Below are positions 26,148 through 34,674 of a stretch of 64,000 nucleotides of DNA, one piece after another (within the stretch, counting starts at the first letter, position 1; each line of letters starts with the position of its first letter). Both the position numbers and the translations under genes were made by a program. The notes beneath the pieces were generated by a model that did no database searches, was not told where the DNA came from, and saw only the letters and a program-made list of their open reading frames with translations. Origin of the DNA: CALMEC01 sp031366605 (GTDB lineage Bacteria; Actinomycetota; Thermoleophilia; Miltoncostaeales; Miltoncostaeaceae); assembly GCA_031366605.1 (NCBI GenBank), contig JANLOO010000023.1:86823-150822 (forward strand), in the 5' to 3' direction.

Positions 26148-26927
26148 TCACGCAAGCGTTGGCCAGTCGTCTGAGGTGACATCGGCCGTGGCCCCGCGGC
26201 CGATTTCATCGACGAACTCGCGGGCGGCTCGCGCCACGATTTCGAAGACGTTGGCCTTGGGCGTCATGAACGGCGGGGTGAACGGGAGTTGTCCGACCAA
26301 GTCGGTCGAGACGAGCACCTGCCCGTCGGTCTCGACCCCCGCAGCAATCCCGATTGTTGGGATTCCGAGCGACGCCGTGATCCGCGTCGCCAGATCCGCC
26401 GGTACCGCCTCGATGACCACGGCGAAGCAGCCGACCTCCTCAAGTTTCAGCGCCTCACCGGCGATACGGTCCGCCTCGTGCGGGGTCGTGCCCTCCCGTC
26501 GATACACCGTCGCGGTCTGCGGCTGCAGGCCCACGTGGCCCATCACGGCGATCCCGGCGGCGATGATCGCCTGGACCTCGGCGATGCACGGTCCCTCCAA
26601 CTTGACGCTGTCGGCGCCCGCCGCAACCAGAACCTCGGACGAGGCGACCGCCTGCTCCGGCGTGTCGTAACTGCCCGCAGGCAGGTCTCCCACGATGTGG
26701 GTGTTGACCGCACCGGTCCGGACGGCGTGGACGTGGTGGGCCATCATCGCCAGCGTCGCCTCGCGCGTGGTTGGAAGGCCCAGCTCCACCATCGCGACCG
26801 AGTCACCGACCAGGATCATGTCGAGCCCGGCCTGATCGAGCGCCAGTGCGGTGGGATAGTCGTACGCGGTCAGCATCGCCAGGCGACGAGTGCCCTTGGC
26901 CGCGCGAATGTCCGCCGGGGTCATCAC
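26148..26927 (-). CDS. panB: 3-methyl-2-oxobutanoate hydroxymethyltransferase
   Basis: PanB adds a hydroxymethyl group from methylenetetrahydrofolate to ketoisovalerate, giving ketopantoate, the first step of pantothenate synthesis. At 259 residues it is full length. It has the metal-binding VGDSVAMVELG, the HHVHAVRTG block, VKLEGP, MGHVGLQPQ and a conserved IGIAAG. Its start overlaps the panD stop as ATGA. It is the last gene of panC-panD-panB. Confidence 0.94.
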   Translation of the reverse strand: MMTPADIRAAKGTRRLAMLTAYDYPTALALDQAGLDMILVGDSVAMVELGLPTTREATLAMMAHHVHAVRTGAVNTHIVGDLPAGSYDTPEQAVASSEVLVAAGADSVKLEGPCIAEVQAIIAAGIAVMGHVGLQPQTATVYRREGTTPHEADRIAGEALKLEEVGCFAVVIEAVPADLATRITASLGIPTIGIAAGVETDGQVLVSTDLVGQLPFTPPFMTPKANVFEIVARAAREFVDEIGRGATADVTSDDWPTLA

Positions 26928-27337
26928 TGGACGCCCTCCCAGTCGGCGGGGACGGTGGCGGGGACGGGGGAGCCGGTCGCCACCGTGGGGCGGTTGTGCG
27001 CATCGACGTGGACGACGACGGGGTCGAACCCGTCCAACTCCGCGTCCGTGTACTCGGCGTACGTCATGACGATGACCAGGTCGCCGGGCTCAGCGAGTCG
27101 CGCCGCCGCTCCGTTGAGGCACATGTCGCCGCCGCCGGCGGGACCTTCGATCGCATACGTCTCAAACCGCGCACCGGTGTTGATGTTGACGACGAACACC
27201 TGCTCGTACGCGCGGATGTCGGCGCGTTCCAGCAGGTCGGTGTCAATCGTGATGCTGCCCTCGTAGTTGAGGTTGGCATCCGTGACCGTGGCCCGGTGGA
27301 TCTTGCTCTTGAGCATCCGGCGTGTGCGGTGCGGCAT
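26924..27337 (-). CDS. panD: Aspartate 1-decarboxylase
   Basis: PanD decarboxylates aspartate to beta-alanine using a pyruvoyl group made by self-cleavage. The cleavage site Gly-Ser is seen in NYEGSITID, with the upstream HRATVTDANL and the downstream NGAAARLAEPGD both conserved. The 137-residue frame begins at an ATG preceded at 6 nt by GGAGGAG; an in-frame extension to 27412 overlaps panC and is not needed. It sits 11 nt after panC and is coupled to panB. Confidence 0.93.
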   Translation of the reverse strand: MPHRTRRMLKSKIHRATVTDANLNYEGSITIDTDLLERADIRAYEQVFVVNINTGARFETYAIEGPAGGGDMCLNGAAARLAEPGDLVIVMTYAEYTDAELDGFDPVVVHVDAHNRPTVATGSPVPATVPADWEGVQ

Positions 27338-27348
27338 TGACTCCTCCG

Positions 27349-28233
27349 TCATGCGGGGTTGAGGAACTGGTTGTCGATCAGTCGGGCGGGACCCACGCGG
27401 CCACAGACGCACATCAGCGCCGGCCCGTCCAGCTCGTCGGCGAACGTAAACGTGTCGGGGTGGACGATGCGGGCGTACTCCGGTGTGCAGCGCGGCTCGG
27501 CGGCCAACACGTCGAGCGCGATCTGCTCGAGGTCACGAGGGTCCTCAACGCCGCCGGCGAGGGCGTCGACCGTTGCGTCGAGCGCTCGCCGCAACGCGAG
27601 CGCGGCGGCGCGATCCTTCGGTCCCAGGTAGGCGTTGCGGCTACTCATCGCCAGGCCGTCCGCCTCCCGGATGATGGGGCCGACCACAAGCTCGATGTCG
27701 TCCAGGTCAAGGTCACGGATCAGGCGCCGGATGACGGCGACCTGCTGCGCGTCCTTTTGGCCGAACACGGCGCGGTCGGGTCGCGCGGCGATCAGAAGTT
27801 TGGCGACGACGGTGGCGACTCCGGCAAAATGATCGGGGCGGGCGGCGCCTTCGAGCGTTCGCGTCGGGCCGTCCACGGTGATCGTCGTGCCGAACCCCTC
27901 CGGGTAGATCTGGGATGCATCCGGCGCGAACACCAGCTCCACACCGGCCTGCGCTGCCAGCCGCAGATCGCGCCGCTCGTCGCGCGGGTAGGCCGACAGG
28001 TCCTCGGTCGGGGCGAACTGCGTCGGATTGACGAACAGGCTCATCACGACTGCACGGTCGCCGTCGCCCGCCAAGCGCAGCAGGCTCAGGTGACCGTCGT
28101 GCAGGGCACCCATGGTCGGCACCAGCGCGACGGACCGCCCGGTCGCCCTCAGCGCCGCGACGGCGTCACGCAGGTCACCGACGGTCCGAACGACGGTCGG
28201 CGTTGCGGGCGCGATGATCGGCTGTGTGGTCAT
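27349..28233 (-). CDS. panC: Pantothenate synthetase
   Basis: PanC joins pantoate and beta-alanine with ATP. The 294-residue protein shows the nucleotidyl-transfer motif PTMGALHDGHLSL, FVNPTQFAP, FGQKDAQQVAVIRR and the KMSKS-like MSSRN. The ATG at 28233 has no ribosome site of its own but overlaps the stop of a 22-codon leader ORF as ATGA, so re-initiation is likely. An in-frame TTG at 28311 is an alternative but would add 26 residues of poor sequence. Confidence 0.93.
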   Translation of the reverse strand: MTTQPIIAPATPTVVRTVGDLRDAVAALRATGRSVALVPTMGALHDGHLSLLRLAGDGDRAVVMSLFVNPTQFAPTEDLSAYPRDERRDLRLAAQAGVELVFAPDASQIYPEGFGTTITVDGPTRTLEGAARPDHFAGVATVVAKLLIAARPDRAVFGQKDAQQVAVIRRLIRDLDLDDIELVVGPIIREADGLAMSSRNAYLGPKDRAAALALRRALDATVDALAGGVEDPRDLEQIALDVLAAEPRCTPEYARIVHPDTFTFADELDGPALMCVCGRVGPARLIDNQFLNPA

Positions 28234-28298
28234 GGCGGGCCGCTCGGGGCCGCCGATCTGGACGAGCAGGCACGGGGGAGCGCCCACGAGATCCTCAT
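28230..28298 (-). CDS. panC leader ORF (22 codons)
   Basis: ATG at 28298 is preceded at 6 nt by GGAGGG (plus-strand 28304-28309), one of the best ribosome sites in the window. The frame reads MRISWALPRACSSRSAAPSG and two more prolines, and its TGA overlaps the panC ATG. It may deliver ribosomes to panC or serve as a regulatory leader peptide. The peptide shows no run of one pathway-related amino acid that would suggest attenuation. Confidence 0.5.
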   Translation of the reverse strand: MRISWALPRACSSRSAAPSGPP

Positions 28299-28369
28299 GG
28301 CCACCCTCCAAGTGAACCCGCTCCAGCTCCCCCTTCGGGATACCAGGCCGACTCGCTCTGAGCCACGTC

Positions 28370-28399
28370 AGTGTATCGGCGGCCGATGACGAGATGCAA
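28370..28399 (-). promoter_or_regulatory. panCDB promoter
   Basis: On the minus strand, TTGCAT (plus 28394-28399) and TACACT (plus 28370-28375) are 18 nt apart. Transcription would start near 28362, leaving about 60 nt before the leader ORF. Confidence 0.5.
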
Positions 28400-28495
28400 G
28401 AGAGCGCTGTGTGTGAGGTCGATCACTCACGGCCATCGCGTCTGACCGCGTTCGCGTCCCTCACACCGATGCGTGCGTGCGTCCGGTCTCGGCGG

Positions 28496-28501
28496 TACGC
28501 T
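28496..28501 (+). promoter_or_regulatory. -10 element TACGCT of the udg operon, leaderless
   Basis: TACGCT ends 7 nt before the ATG at 28509 and would drive the whole overlapping operon through the protease gene. Confidence 0.5.
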
Positions 28502-28508
28502 CAGGGTT

Positions 28509-29234
28509 ATGGATGACGCCCCCGCCCGGGCGGCAGCACTCGCCGACTACCACGCTGCGGAGGTGGTCGATTGCGTGCGCTGCCCGCTCCACCAGACCCG
28601 CACCCAAGTGGTCCTGGGAAGCGGCGACCCCGACGCCGACGTGTTGTTCGTCGGTGAGGCGCCGGGCTACCACGAGGACAAGAACGGCGTGCCGTTCGTC
28701 GGCGCCGCCGGCAAGTTGCTCGACAAGCTGTTGGCCGGGATCGGGATGACGCGTCAGGACGTGTTCGTGGCCAATGTCCTCAAGTGCCGTCCGCCCGGTA
28801 ACCGCGACCCGCTCGCGGCCGAGATCGAGGCCTGTGAGGGGCACCTGTTCCGCCAGGTCGGAATCATCCAGCCCAAGCTCATCTGCACGCTCGGCAACTT
28901 CGCGACCAAGCTCATCTCGGGCCGATCGGACGGCATCAGCCGGGTACACGGCAACGAGCTGCCGATCGAGATCGGCGGGCACGCGGTGCTGCTCTACCCG
29001 CTGTATCACCCTGCGGCAGCGCTCTACATGCCGTCGATGCTGGCGACGCTCGAGGCCGACTTCGCAAGGATTCCCGAGCTGATCGGCGCACCCGCTCGCG
29101 CTCCCATCGTTGCCGGCGATGCAGCGGGATCGGCGGATGGGCGAGAGGCTCCGCCGGCTGTCGACGGCGCCGAGGTGCGTGTCGCCGCCGCCCGTGACCT
29201 GGCCGCCGAACCCCAGCAGCTCGGGCTGTTCTGA
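28509..29234 (+). CDS. Type 4 uracil-DNA glycosylase
   Basis: This enzyme removes uracil from DNA and carries a 4Fe-4S cluster. The 241 residues include the first cysteine pair in DCVRCPLH, the active-site GEAPGYHEDKNGVPFVG, the third cysteine in LKCRPPGNRDP, the fourth in LICTLGN, and the DNA-contact motif HPAAALY. The last 50 residues are an Ala-rich tail. It begins an operon whose next gene is tsaE; the TGA overlaps the tsaE start as CTGA. Confidence 0.9.
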   Translation: MDDAPARAAALADYHAAEVVDCVRCPLHQTRTQVVLGSGDPDADVLFVGEAPGYHEDKNGVPFVGAAGKLLDKLLAGIGMTRQDVFVANVLKCRPPGNRDPLAAEIEACEGHLFRQVGIIQPKLICTLGNFATKLISGRSDGISRVHGNELPIEIGGHAVLLYPLYHPAAALYMPSMLATLEADFARIPELIGAPARAPIVAGDAAGSADGREAPPAVDGAEVRVAAARDLAAEPQQLGLF

Positions 29235-29686
29235 TCGAACTGGCGACCAACGGGCCCGACGAGACGGAGGCCATCGGGGCCGCAATCGCGTCGATTGTGC
29301 ATCCCGGGGATGTCGTGACGCTGCGTGGCGAGCTCGGTGCCGGAAAGACCACGCTCGTGCGCGGAGCCGCCCGTGCGCTCGGCATTGCCGACCACGTCAC
29401 GAGTCCCACGTTTACGGTTGCGCAGCGCTATCAGGGGCGCGTTGCCGTCGCACACCTCGACGCCTACCGGCTCGGTGCGGTCGATGATGAGGAACTCGGT
29501 TTGGCGCTCGAGGCGGCGGCGGACGCCATCGCGTTCGTGGAGTGGCCAGATGCGTTGGCGGCGGCGTTCGACGACGTCGCGGTCGAGGTGACCATGGAGC
29601 ATGGGGGCGGTGACAGGCGGTTGCTAACGTTGACCAGCCCCGACGCGGAGCGCGAAGCCGCACTCCTCGACGCCATTGATCATTGA
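29231..29686 (+). CDS. tsaE: tRNA t6A modification ATPase TsaE
   Basis: TsaE is the small ATPase that, with TsaB and TsaD, makes N6-threonylcarbamoyladenosine at position 37 of ANN-decoding tRNAs. Walker A is RGELGAGKTTLVRG, followed by SPTFTVAQRY and HLDAYRL. TsaE homology extends upstream of the first GTG (29297) through TNGPDETEAIGAAIASIV, and no ATG, GTG or TTG exists there. The likely start is CTG at 29231, overlapping the udg stop as CTGA; this gives 151 residues, the usual size. Confidence 0.88.
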   Translation: MIELATNGPDETEAIGAAIASIVHPGDVVTLRGELGAGKTTLVRGAARALGIADHVTSPTFTVAQRYQGRVAVAHLDAYRLGAVDDEELGLALEAAADAIAFVEWPDALAAAFDDVAVEVTMEHGGGDRRLLTLTSPDAEREAALLDAIDH

Positions 29687-30393
29687 TCACGCTCGCATTC
29701 GACACAGCAACGCCTGCTCCCAGCCTCGCGGTCCTGCGTGACGGCGCGACCGTGGCCGAGCGTGTGCTCGACCCGGAAGTGGGCGCAGGTCGTCGCGTGG
29801 CCGAGGAGATCCATCGGCTGTTGACCGACGTCGGCATCAGCGTGCGCGACCTCGGTGAGATCGTGGTCGGCGTCGGACCGGGAGGATTCACCGGGCTTCG
29901 CATCGGTATCGCGACTGCCCTGGGGTTGGGGCAGGCTCTGAGCATCCCGGTGCGTGGCGTCGCCTCGCTCGAAGCGCTTGCGCTCGGGATTTTGGTGCAT
30001 GCGCCTGAGGGGGCCATCGTCGTGCCGGTCATCGATGCCAAGCGCCAGGAGGTGTTCGCAGCGGCATATCGCGGTGACGGCGCCGGCGGGTTCGCGACCG
30101 TCGTGGATCCCCACGCGACAAGCGCAGCGGGCTTGGGCGAACGCCTGGACGAGTTCGCAACGGCGTCTCAGCCGGTGTACCTGGCCGGTGACGGGGTCCA
30201 TCGCTGCGCCGACCTTGTGGGGCAGGCCGTGCTGGCGCTCCCCGATGACTCATCGGCCCATCAGGTCAGCGCCGTCCGGCTGGCACAACGGGCCCGTACG
30301 GGCGGGGCACGGCCGGTCAGCCCGCTGTACCTGCGACTTCCGGACGCGGAGGTCAACCGGATCCGCCGTGCACGCGAGGCGGCCAGAGCGTGA
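29683..30393 (+). CDS. tsaB: tRNA t6A modification protein TsaB
   Basis: TsaB is the catalytically inactive TsaD paralog that scaffolds the t6A complex. The 236-residue protein has the ASKHA N-terminal motif LAFDTATPAPSLAV, the conserved VGVGPGGFTGLRIG and DAKRQEVFAA. The start is a TTG overlapping the tsaE stop as TTGA, and the end overlaps rimI as GTGA. Confidence 0.9.
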   Translation: MITLAFDTATPAPSLAVLRDGATVAERVLDPEVGAGRRVAEEIHRLLTDVGISVRDLGEIVVGVGPGGFTGLRIGIATALGLGQALSIPVRGVASLEALALGILVHAPEGAIVVPVIDAKRQEVFAAAYRGDGAGGFATVVDPHATSAAGLGERLDEFATASQPVYLAGDGVHRCADLVGQAVLALPDDSSAHQVSAVRLAQRARTGGARPVSPLYLRLPDAEVNRIRRAREAARA

Positions 30394-30869
30394 GCGCGAC
30401 CGAAACCCGGGGCGACCCCCGGTCGCGTCTGACCGTTCGCTCGATGCGGCGCGGCGACCTGGACGGCGGGGTGATGGCGATCGAGCGCGAGAGCTATCCA
30501 TTGCCCTGGAGCCGGCGGATGCTGGAGGGTGAGCTTGTCCGCCCCGGCGGCATCTGCTTGGTCGCGGTGCACGAGGATCAGATCGTGGGGTACATCCTGG
30601 TCGCAGTGCAGGTGGACGTGTGGCACATCCTCAACGTCACCGTGCATCCATTGCATCGCGGGCGACGCATCGGCGATGCGCTGGTGCGCGCGGCGATGAC
30701 GGTGGGGGACAGGCGCGAGCACGCGGGGTTCACGCTCGAGGTGCGTGTCTCCAACGAGCGGGCCATCCGTCTGTACGAACGACTCAAGTTTGTTTCCCAC
30801 GGGGTCAGGCCGCGCTACTACAGTGACAACGGTGAGGACGCGTTGATCATGTGGAGGCTGCCGGAGTGA
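30390..30869 (+). CDS. rimI: Ribosomal-protein-alanine N-acetyltransferase RimI-like
   Basis: This GNAT acetyltransferase of 159 residues resembles RimI, which acetylates the N-terminus of ribosomal protein S18. The acetyl-CoA loop is HPLHRGRRIGDALV, preceded by the NVTV strand; VRVSNERAIRLYERLKF is the conserved C-terminal block. rimI commonly lies between tsaB and tsaD. The GTG start overlaps the tsaB stop. Confidence 0.88.
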   Translation: MSATETRGDPRSRLTVRSMRRGDLDGGVMAIERESYPLPWSRRMLEGELVRPGGICLVAVHEDQIVGYILVAVQVDVWHILNVTVHPLHRGRRIGDALVRAAMTVGDRREHAGFTLEVRVSNERAIRLYERLKFVSHGVRPRYYSDNGEDALIMWRLPE

Positions 30870-31882
30870 CGGCCGGTCCGATCCTGGCGATCGAGACGTC
30901 GTGCGACGAGACCGCGGCCGCCGTCGTCGAGGGGCGCACGATTCGCTCCAACGTGATTGCGAGTCAGGCCGAGTTGCACACCCCGTACGGCGGCGTCGTG
31001 CCCGAGGTCGCCGCCCGCCACCACCTGGGGACGGTCAACGCCGTCATCGACGAGGCCCTCGTGCGCGCGGGCATCACGCTGGACGACGTGGCGCAGATCG
31101 CCGTGACCCAGCGACCTGGCCTGATCGGGGCGCTCCTCGTCGGCGTCGCAACGGCCAAGGCGATCGCGTACGCCGCGGGCAAGCCCCTGATCATGGTCGA
31201 TCATCTGCACGGGCACATCTGCGCCGCCTGGTTGAACCCGGTCGCGCTTGACCCGCCGTTTGTGAGTCTGGTCGCCTCCGGAGGCCACACCCGCCTTGAC
31301 CTGGTTCACGATTTCCTCGCGCCACAGCTGTTGGGTCAGACCCGAGACGACGCTGCGGGCGAGGCGGTGGACAAAGGCGCCCGGCTGCTGGGCCTCGGCT
31401 ACCCCGGCGGGCCGGCGCTCGAGCGGCTTGCAACCGACGGGGATCCGGCGGCGTTCGCGTTCCCCGTTGGACTCGGTGGCCGGACAGAGCGGGATTTTTC
31501 GTTTGCAGGCGTCAAGACCGCCCTGTTGTACACCGTCCGCGATCTGGACGATGTACAGGTGCGTCTCGCCGACCTCGCCGCGTCATATCAAGAAGCCGTC
31601 ATGCGTCCGCTCGCCGAGCGGTTGGTGGACGCCGCGGTCGAGCACCGCGTGCCGGCGGTCGCCCTGGGCGGCGGCGTCGCCGCCAACAGTCGGTTGCGCG
31701 CGCTCGTGGCCGAGCAGGCAGCAGCACACGGCTTGAGGGTGGCGGTGCCCGACCGCGTGCTCTGCACCGACAACGCCGCCATGATCGGGGCAGCGGCGCA
31801 ATTCACACCCGCGATCGCCTGGCCCGAGTACTTGGGCCACGACGCGATTGCCACGGCTCCGCCCGGCGGGATCGCCGCATGA
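30866..31882 (+). CDS. tsaD: tRNA N6-threonylcarbamoyladenosine synthase TsaD
   Basis: TsaD transfers the threonylcarbamoyl group to A37 of tRNA. The 338 residues show ILAIETSCDETAAAVV, the metal-binding histidines in VVPEVAARHHLG and DHLHGHI, LVASGGHT, DAAGEAVDKGARLLGL, and ALGGGVAANSRLR. The GTG at 30866 overlaps the rimI stop as GTGA and fits the operon pattern better than the ATG at 30851. Its TGA overlaps the protease gene as ATGA. Confidence 0.95.
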   Translation: MTAGPILAIETSCDETAAAVVEGRTIRSNVIASQAELHTPYGGVVPEVAARHHLGTVNAVIDEALVRAGITLDDVAQIAVTQRPGLIGALLVGVATAKAIAYAAGKPLIMVDHLHGHICAAWLNPVALDPPFVSLVASGGHTRLDLVHDFLAPQLLGQTRDDAAGEAVDKGARLLGLGYPGGPALERLATDGDPAAFAFPVGLGGRTERDFSFAGVKTALLYTVRDLDDVQVRLADLAASYQEAVMRPLAERLVDAAVEHRVPAVALGGGVAANSRLRALVAEQAAAHGLRVAVPDRVLCTDNAAMIGAAAQFTPAIAWPEYLGHDAIATAPPGGIAA

Positions 31883-34392
31883 TGGCCCCGCCCTGGATGC
31901 GTCGTGTCGGTCTGCTCGCCGCCGGTGCCCTGGCGTCGACGACGCCGGTGCTCTTGGCGGATCTGACCTCGGATGACCTGTCCACGTCGCCAGTGCGGGC
32001 CTTGGCGGCGGCCGACGCGTGGCGCGACGTGCTCGAGGCCCACGGCGCCCCCCAACTCCCGCCGCCGTCCGACACCGAGTCGGCCATCGTCGTGCTGGAC
32101 GGACCGGCGGTCGCCGAGCACGCCCCTGCCGACCGGGCCACGGCCGTCGCGCAAATCGCGTTGCAGCAGGCGTCGGTCGAGCCGGCGCTCCTGGGGCTCG
32201 GCGCCACGATCAACTTCCGGTACCGCGCCCTCGTCAACGGCTTCGGCATCCGGGTGCCGACCGGTCGGCTCGCGCTCGTCGCCGAACTGCCGGAGGTCAA
32301 GGCGATCTATCCGGTCACATACATGGCTCCCGCGCAAGATTCAGCGTCCGATCCTCAGGCGCAGCCGCTGCCGGGCGCACCCGCAGGCGCGACGCCCGCG
32401 CAACCGGCACAGCCACCCGCGGGACCCGACCCGGCAACGATCGCGATGATCGACGCGGGAATTCAGCCCGCGCACCCGTGGCTGGGCGGCGGGATCGGCC
32501 CCGAGCGCCTGATCGTGGGCGGCGCGGACTTCGTCACCGGCAATCCGGGGCCTGAAGCCAGTGCGGATGGGCGATTTGCCGAGGCCCACGGGACCGAGGT
32601 GGCCGGGCTCGTGCTTCGCAGTCCGGCGATGACGGGACTGCCGCCGGATCACGTTCCGCGCCTGCGGGCATATCGCGTGGTCGCGCGCGAGTTCGTCGAT
32701 GGTCGTGTGCGCCCGTTGGCGCGCACCGACCGTGTGTTGGCGGCCATGGAACGGGCTGTCGATCCCAACCTTGACGGCAACCTGGACGATCGGGCCGAAG
32801 TCATCCTAATTGGCGTTGCACGATCATTCGACGGTGGCGGCCCCGATCCTGTCGCGTCGGCTGCCAACGCCGCCGACGCGGCAGGATCACTCGTGGTCGC
32901 CCCGGCGGGCAACGAAGGACCGACGTTCGGCTCCGTCGGCACGATTGCCGGACCCGCCGCATCCCAAAAGGTGCTGACCGTCGGCGGGCTCGGTGCTGCG
33001 GTTGCACCGCGGACCGCGGACCTGGACCTGGCAGTCGGCCCTGCGGCCGCACGGCTCGCAGGCCTGCCGCTGATCGGGCCGACGCCCCCAGCGGCCGCGC
33101 TCCCGGTCGTGGTACTCGCAGGTGTCGATGGGTTGACGCGCGGCGACGAAGGACGCGACTACGCTGATGCGGCCGGCAACAGCCGCGTTGTCGGCGCGAT
33201 CGCGGTCGTCGGCAGGGGCGGCGGCACCCTCGCGACGAAGGCCCGTGCAGCGGCACAGGCCGGGGCGGTTGCCCTGGCGGTGTGGGACCAGGACGGGCCC
33301 GGTCTGTTCCCGGGGATCAGGGCGGGCGCGGACATGCCCATTGCGGTCATCGGCTTGGGTGCACGCCAGGGACAGGTCCTCGTCGAGCACCCGGAGTTCG
33401 CAGCGCGGATCATCGAGCAGCCGGATCGCGCGACCAGCCAGTCCATCCCATCGTTCTCGTCTCGTGGACCGACCGCCGACGGCCATCTGGAACCGGATCT
33501 GGTGGCACCCGCCGTCGACGTCGAGACCGCCTATCCCGGCCCTGGCGGCGAACCGCTGGTTGCCAGGATGAGCGGCACGAGCGCGGCGGCCGCACAGGTT
33601 GCGGCGATGGCGTTGCGTGTCCGCGTTGATCGGCCAGAGCTGACGCCCGCTGATGTGCGCAGCTTGTTGGTGCAGGCCGCTGAACCGTTGCCGGGTGCTC
33701 CGCTGACCGATCAGGGTGCCGGAGTTGCGCGCATGCCGAGCGCGTTGCCGATCGCGGTGGAACCGGCGGTCCTTTCGGGTGTACGGGCTCGCAGCGCGAC
33801 AACACGGATGACGCTGACGCTTCACGACCTGGCCGGTGCGGGCGGCCGGTTCCGTGTCGGTATCACCACACCCGCCGGCGTGGCGGTCGTACCAGGCGAT
33901 CCCGTCGAGATCACACCGGGTGGTCGCGCGGACATCACGGTGGACATCCCCGCGGGGACCGACGCGTTCTCGGGAACGCTTCATGTCGTGGCCGAAGACG
34001 GTCGGACGGTGGCGGTGGCTCCCGTCTACGCAGCGCCCAAGCCCGTCGTCCCCAGCCTCGCGCTCAGCCCACCACAGATTCGCCTGACGGGCGACGACGC
34101 CGAGGCCCGCGTCACGATCGGGTTCGTCGGCCGCAGCGCAGCGACGCTCGTGGTCTCGCCGCTCCACGATCTGGGCCTGTGGCTCGTCCCATCCGGCGGG
34201 GGCGCCCCGATCAGGATGGCCGGCGACAAACAAGTCGGCGACTGGCCAGCCGGTACCTACCGGTTCGCACTCACCCGCCGTCGCTCCGATGGCCAAGAAC
34301 TCCCCGCAGGCCGCTACCGGCTGCGCGTCCAAGGCCTCGGCCCCGACGGTGCCCCCCTGATCCGCGAAAGCAACGTCTTCCGCCTGAAGTAA
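31879..34392 (+). CDS. Secreted subtilisin-like (S8) protease with PA domain
   Basis: This 837-residue protein has an N-terminal signal-like helix (VGLLAAGALASTTPVLL) and a pro-region that resembles inhibitor I9 to about residue 150. The S8 domain follows, with the triad Asp192 (AMIDAGI), His237 (EAHGTEVAG) and Ser568 (SGTSAAAA), and oxyanion Asn in APAGNEGP. A protease-associated (PA) insert lies around residues 400-500. The last ~200 residues look like beta-sandwich repeats. It is predicted to be active outside the cell. Its place at the end of the t6A operon, joined by an ATGA overlap, is unusual. Confidence 0.88.
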   Translation: MMAPPWMRRVGLLAAGALASTTPVLLADLTSDDLSTSPVRALAAADAWRDVLEAHGAPQLPPPSDTESAIVVLDGPAVAEHAPADRATAVAQIALQQASVEPALLGLGATINFRYRALVNGFGIRVPTGRLALVAELPEVKAIYPVTYMAPAQDSASDPQAQPLPGAPAGATPAQPAQPPAGPDPATIAMIDAGIQPAHPWLGGGIGPERLIVGGADFVTGNPGPEASADGRFAEAHGTEVAGLVLRSPAMTGLPPDHVPRLRAYRVVAREFVDGRVRPLARTDRVLAAMERAVDPNLDGNLDDRAEVILIGVARSFDGGGPDPVASAANAADAAGSLVVAPAGNEGPTFGSVGTIAGPAASQKVLTVGGLGAAVAPRTADLDLAVGPAAARLAGLPLIGPTPPAAALPVVVLAGVDGLTRGDEGRDYADAAGNSRVVGAIAVVGRGGGTLATKARAAAQAGAVALAVWDQDGPGLFPGIRAGADMPIAVIGLGARQGQVLVEHPEFAARIIEQPDRATSQSIPSFSSRGPTADGHLEPDLVAPAVDVETAYPGPGGEPLVARMSGTSAAAAQVAAMALRVRVDRPELTPADVRSLLVQAAEPLPGAPLTDQGAGVARMPSALPIAVEPAVLSGVRARSATTRMTLTLHDLAGAGGRFRVGITTPAGVAVVPGDPVEITPGGRADITVDIPAGTDAFSGTLHVVAEDGRTVAVAPVYAAPKPVVPSLALSPPQIRLTGDDAEARVTIGFVGRSAATLVVSPLHDLGLWLVPSGGGAPIRMAGDKQVGDWPAGTYRFALTRRRSDGQELPAGRYRLRVQGLGPDGAPLIRESNVFRLK

Positions 34393-34463
34393 CCGGTGTG
34401 GCCGGCACTGATCGGCGTTCCACATTCGCAGGCCCACGGTGTGAAATCCGGCCGCAGTGCGCG

Positions 34464-34594
34464 TTGGAGTGGCCCGGAAGGCCGCGACGAGGCCGACCAA
34501 GAGCCGTGCTGAATGCGGACTATGGACCGCCGCCGACGTTGAGACCCGTCTGAAGGGCGGAGCCGCAGGCCGACCGAGAGCCGTATCGGAGCCG
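34464..34594. repeat. Repeat family locus A (two ~76-bp units)
   Basis: Two units, starting TTGGAGTGG at 34464 and TTGAGACCC at 34539, each contain a GAAGG stem region and a core GGCCGACCnAGAGCCGT at 34491 and 34568. The core and order match the repeats at 47877-48054 (opposite strand) and the single copy near 42534. Confidence 0.55.
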
Positions 34595-34619
34595 TCGTGG
34601 AGTCGCTCGGACGTGGTAC

Positions 34620-34640
34620 TTTGTAGCCAAATGATACAAA
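34620..34640 (+). promoter_or_regulatory. Inverted repeat upstream of rex, possible Rex operator
   Basis: TTTGTA and TACAAA flank a 9-nt centre, 35 nt before the rex start. Known Rex sites pair TTGT with ACAA across about 10 nt; here the gap is 11 nt and the TGAA/TTCA inner part is missing. Autoregulation is plausible but the match is loose. Confidence 0.35.
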
Positions 34641-34674
34641 CTCCGCCGAGGGCGGCGGGTGAGGGAAGGCGACA

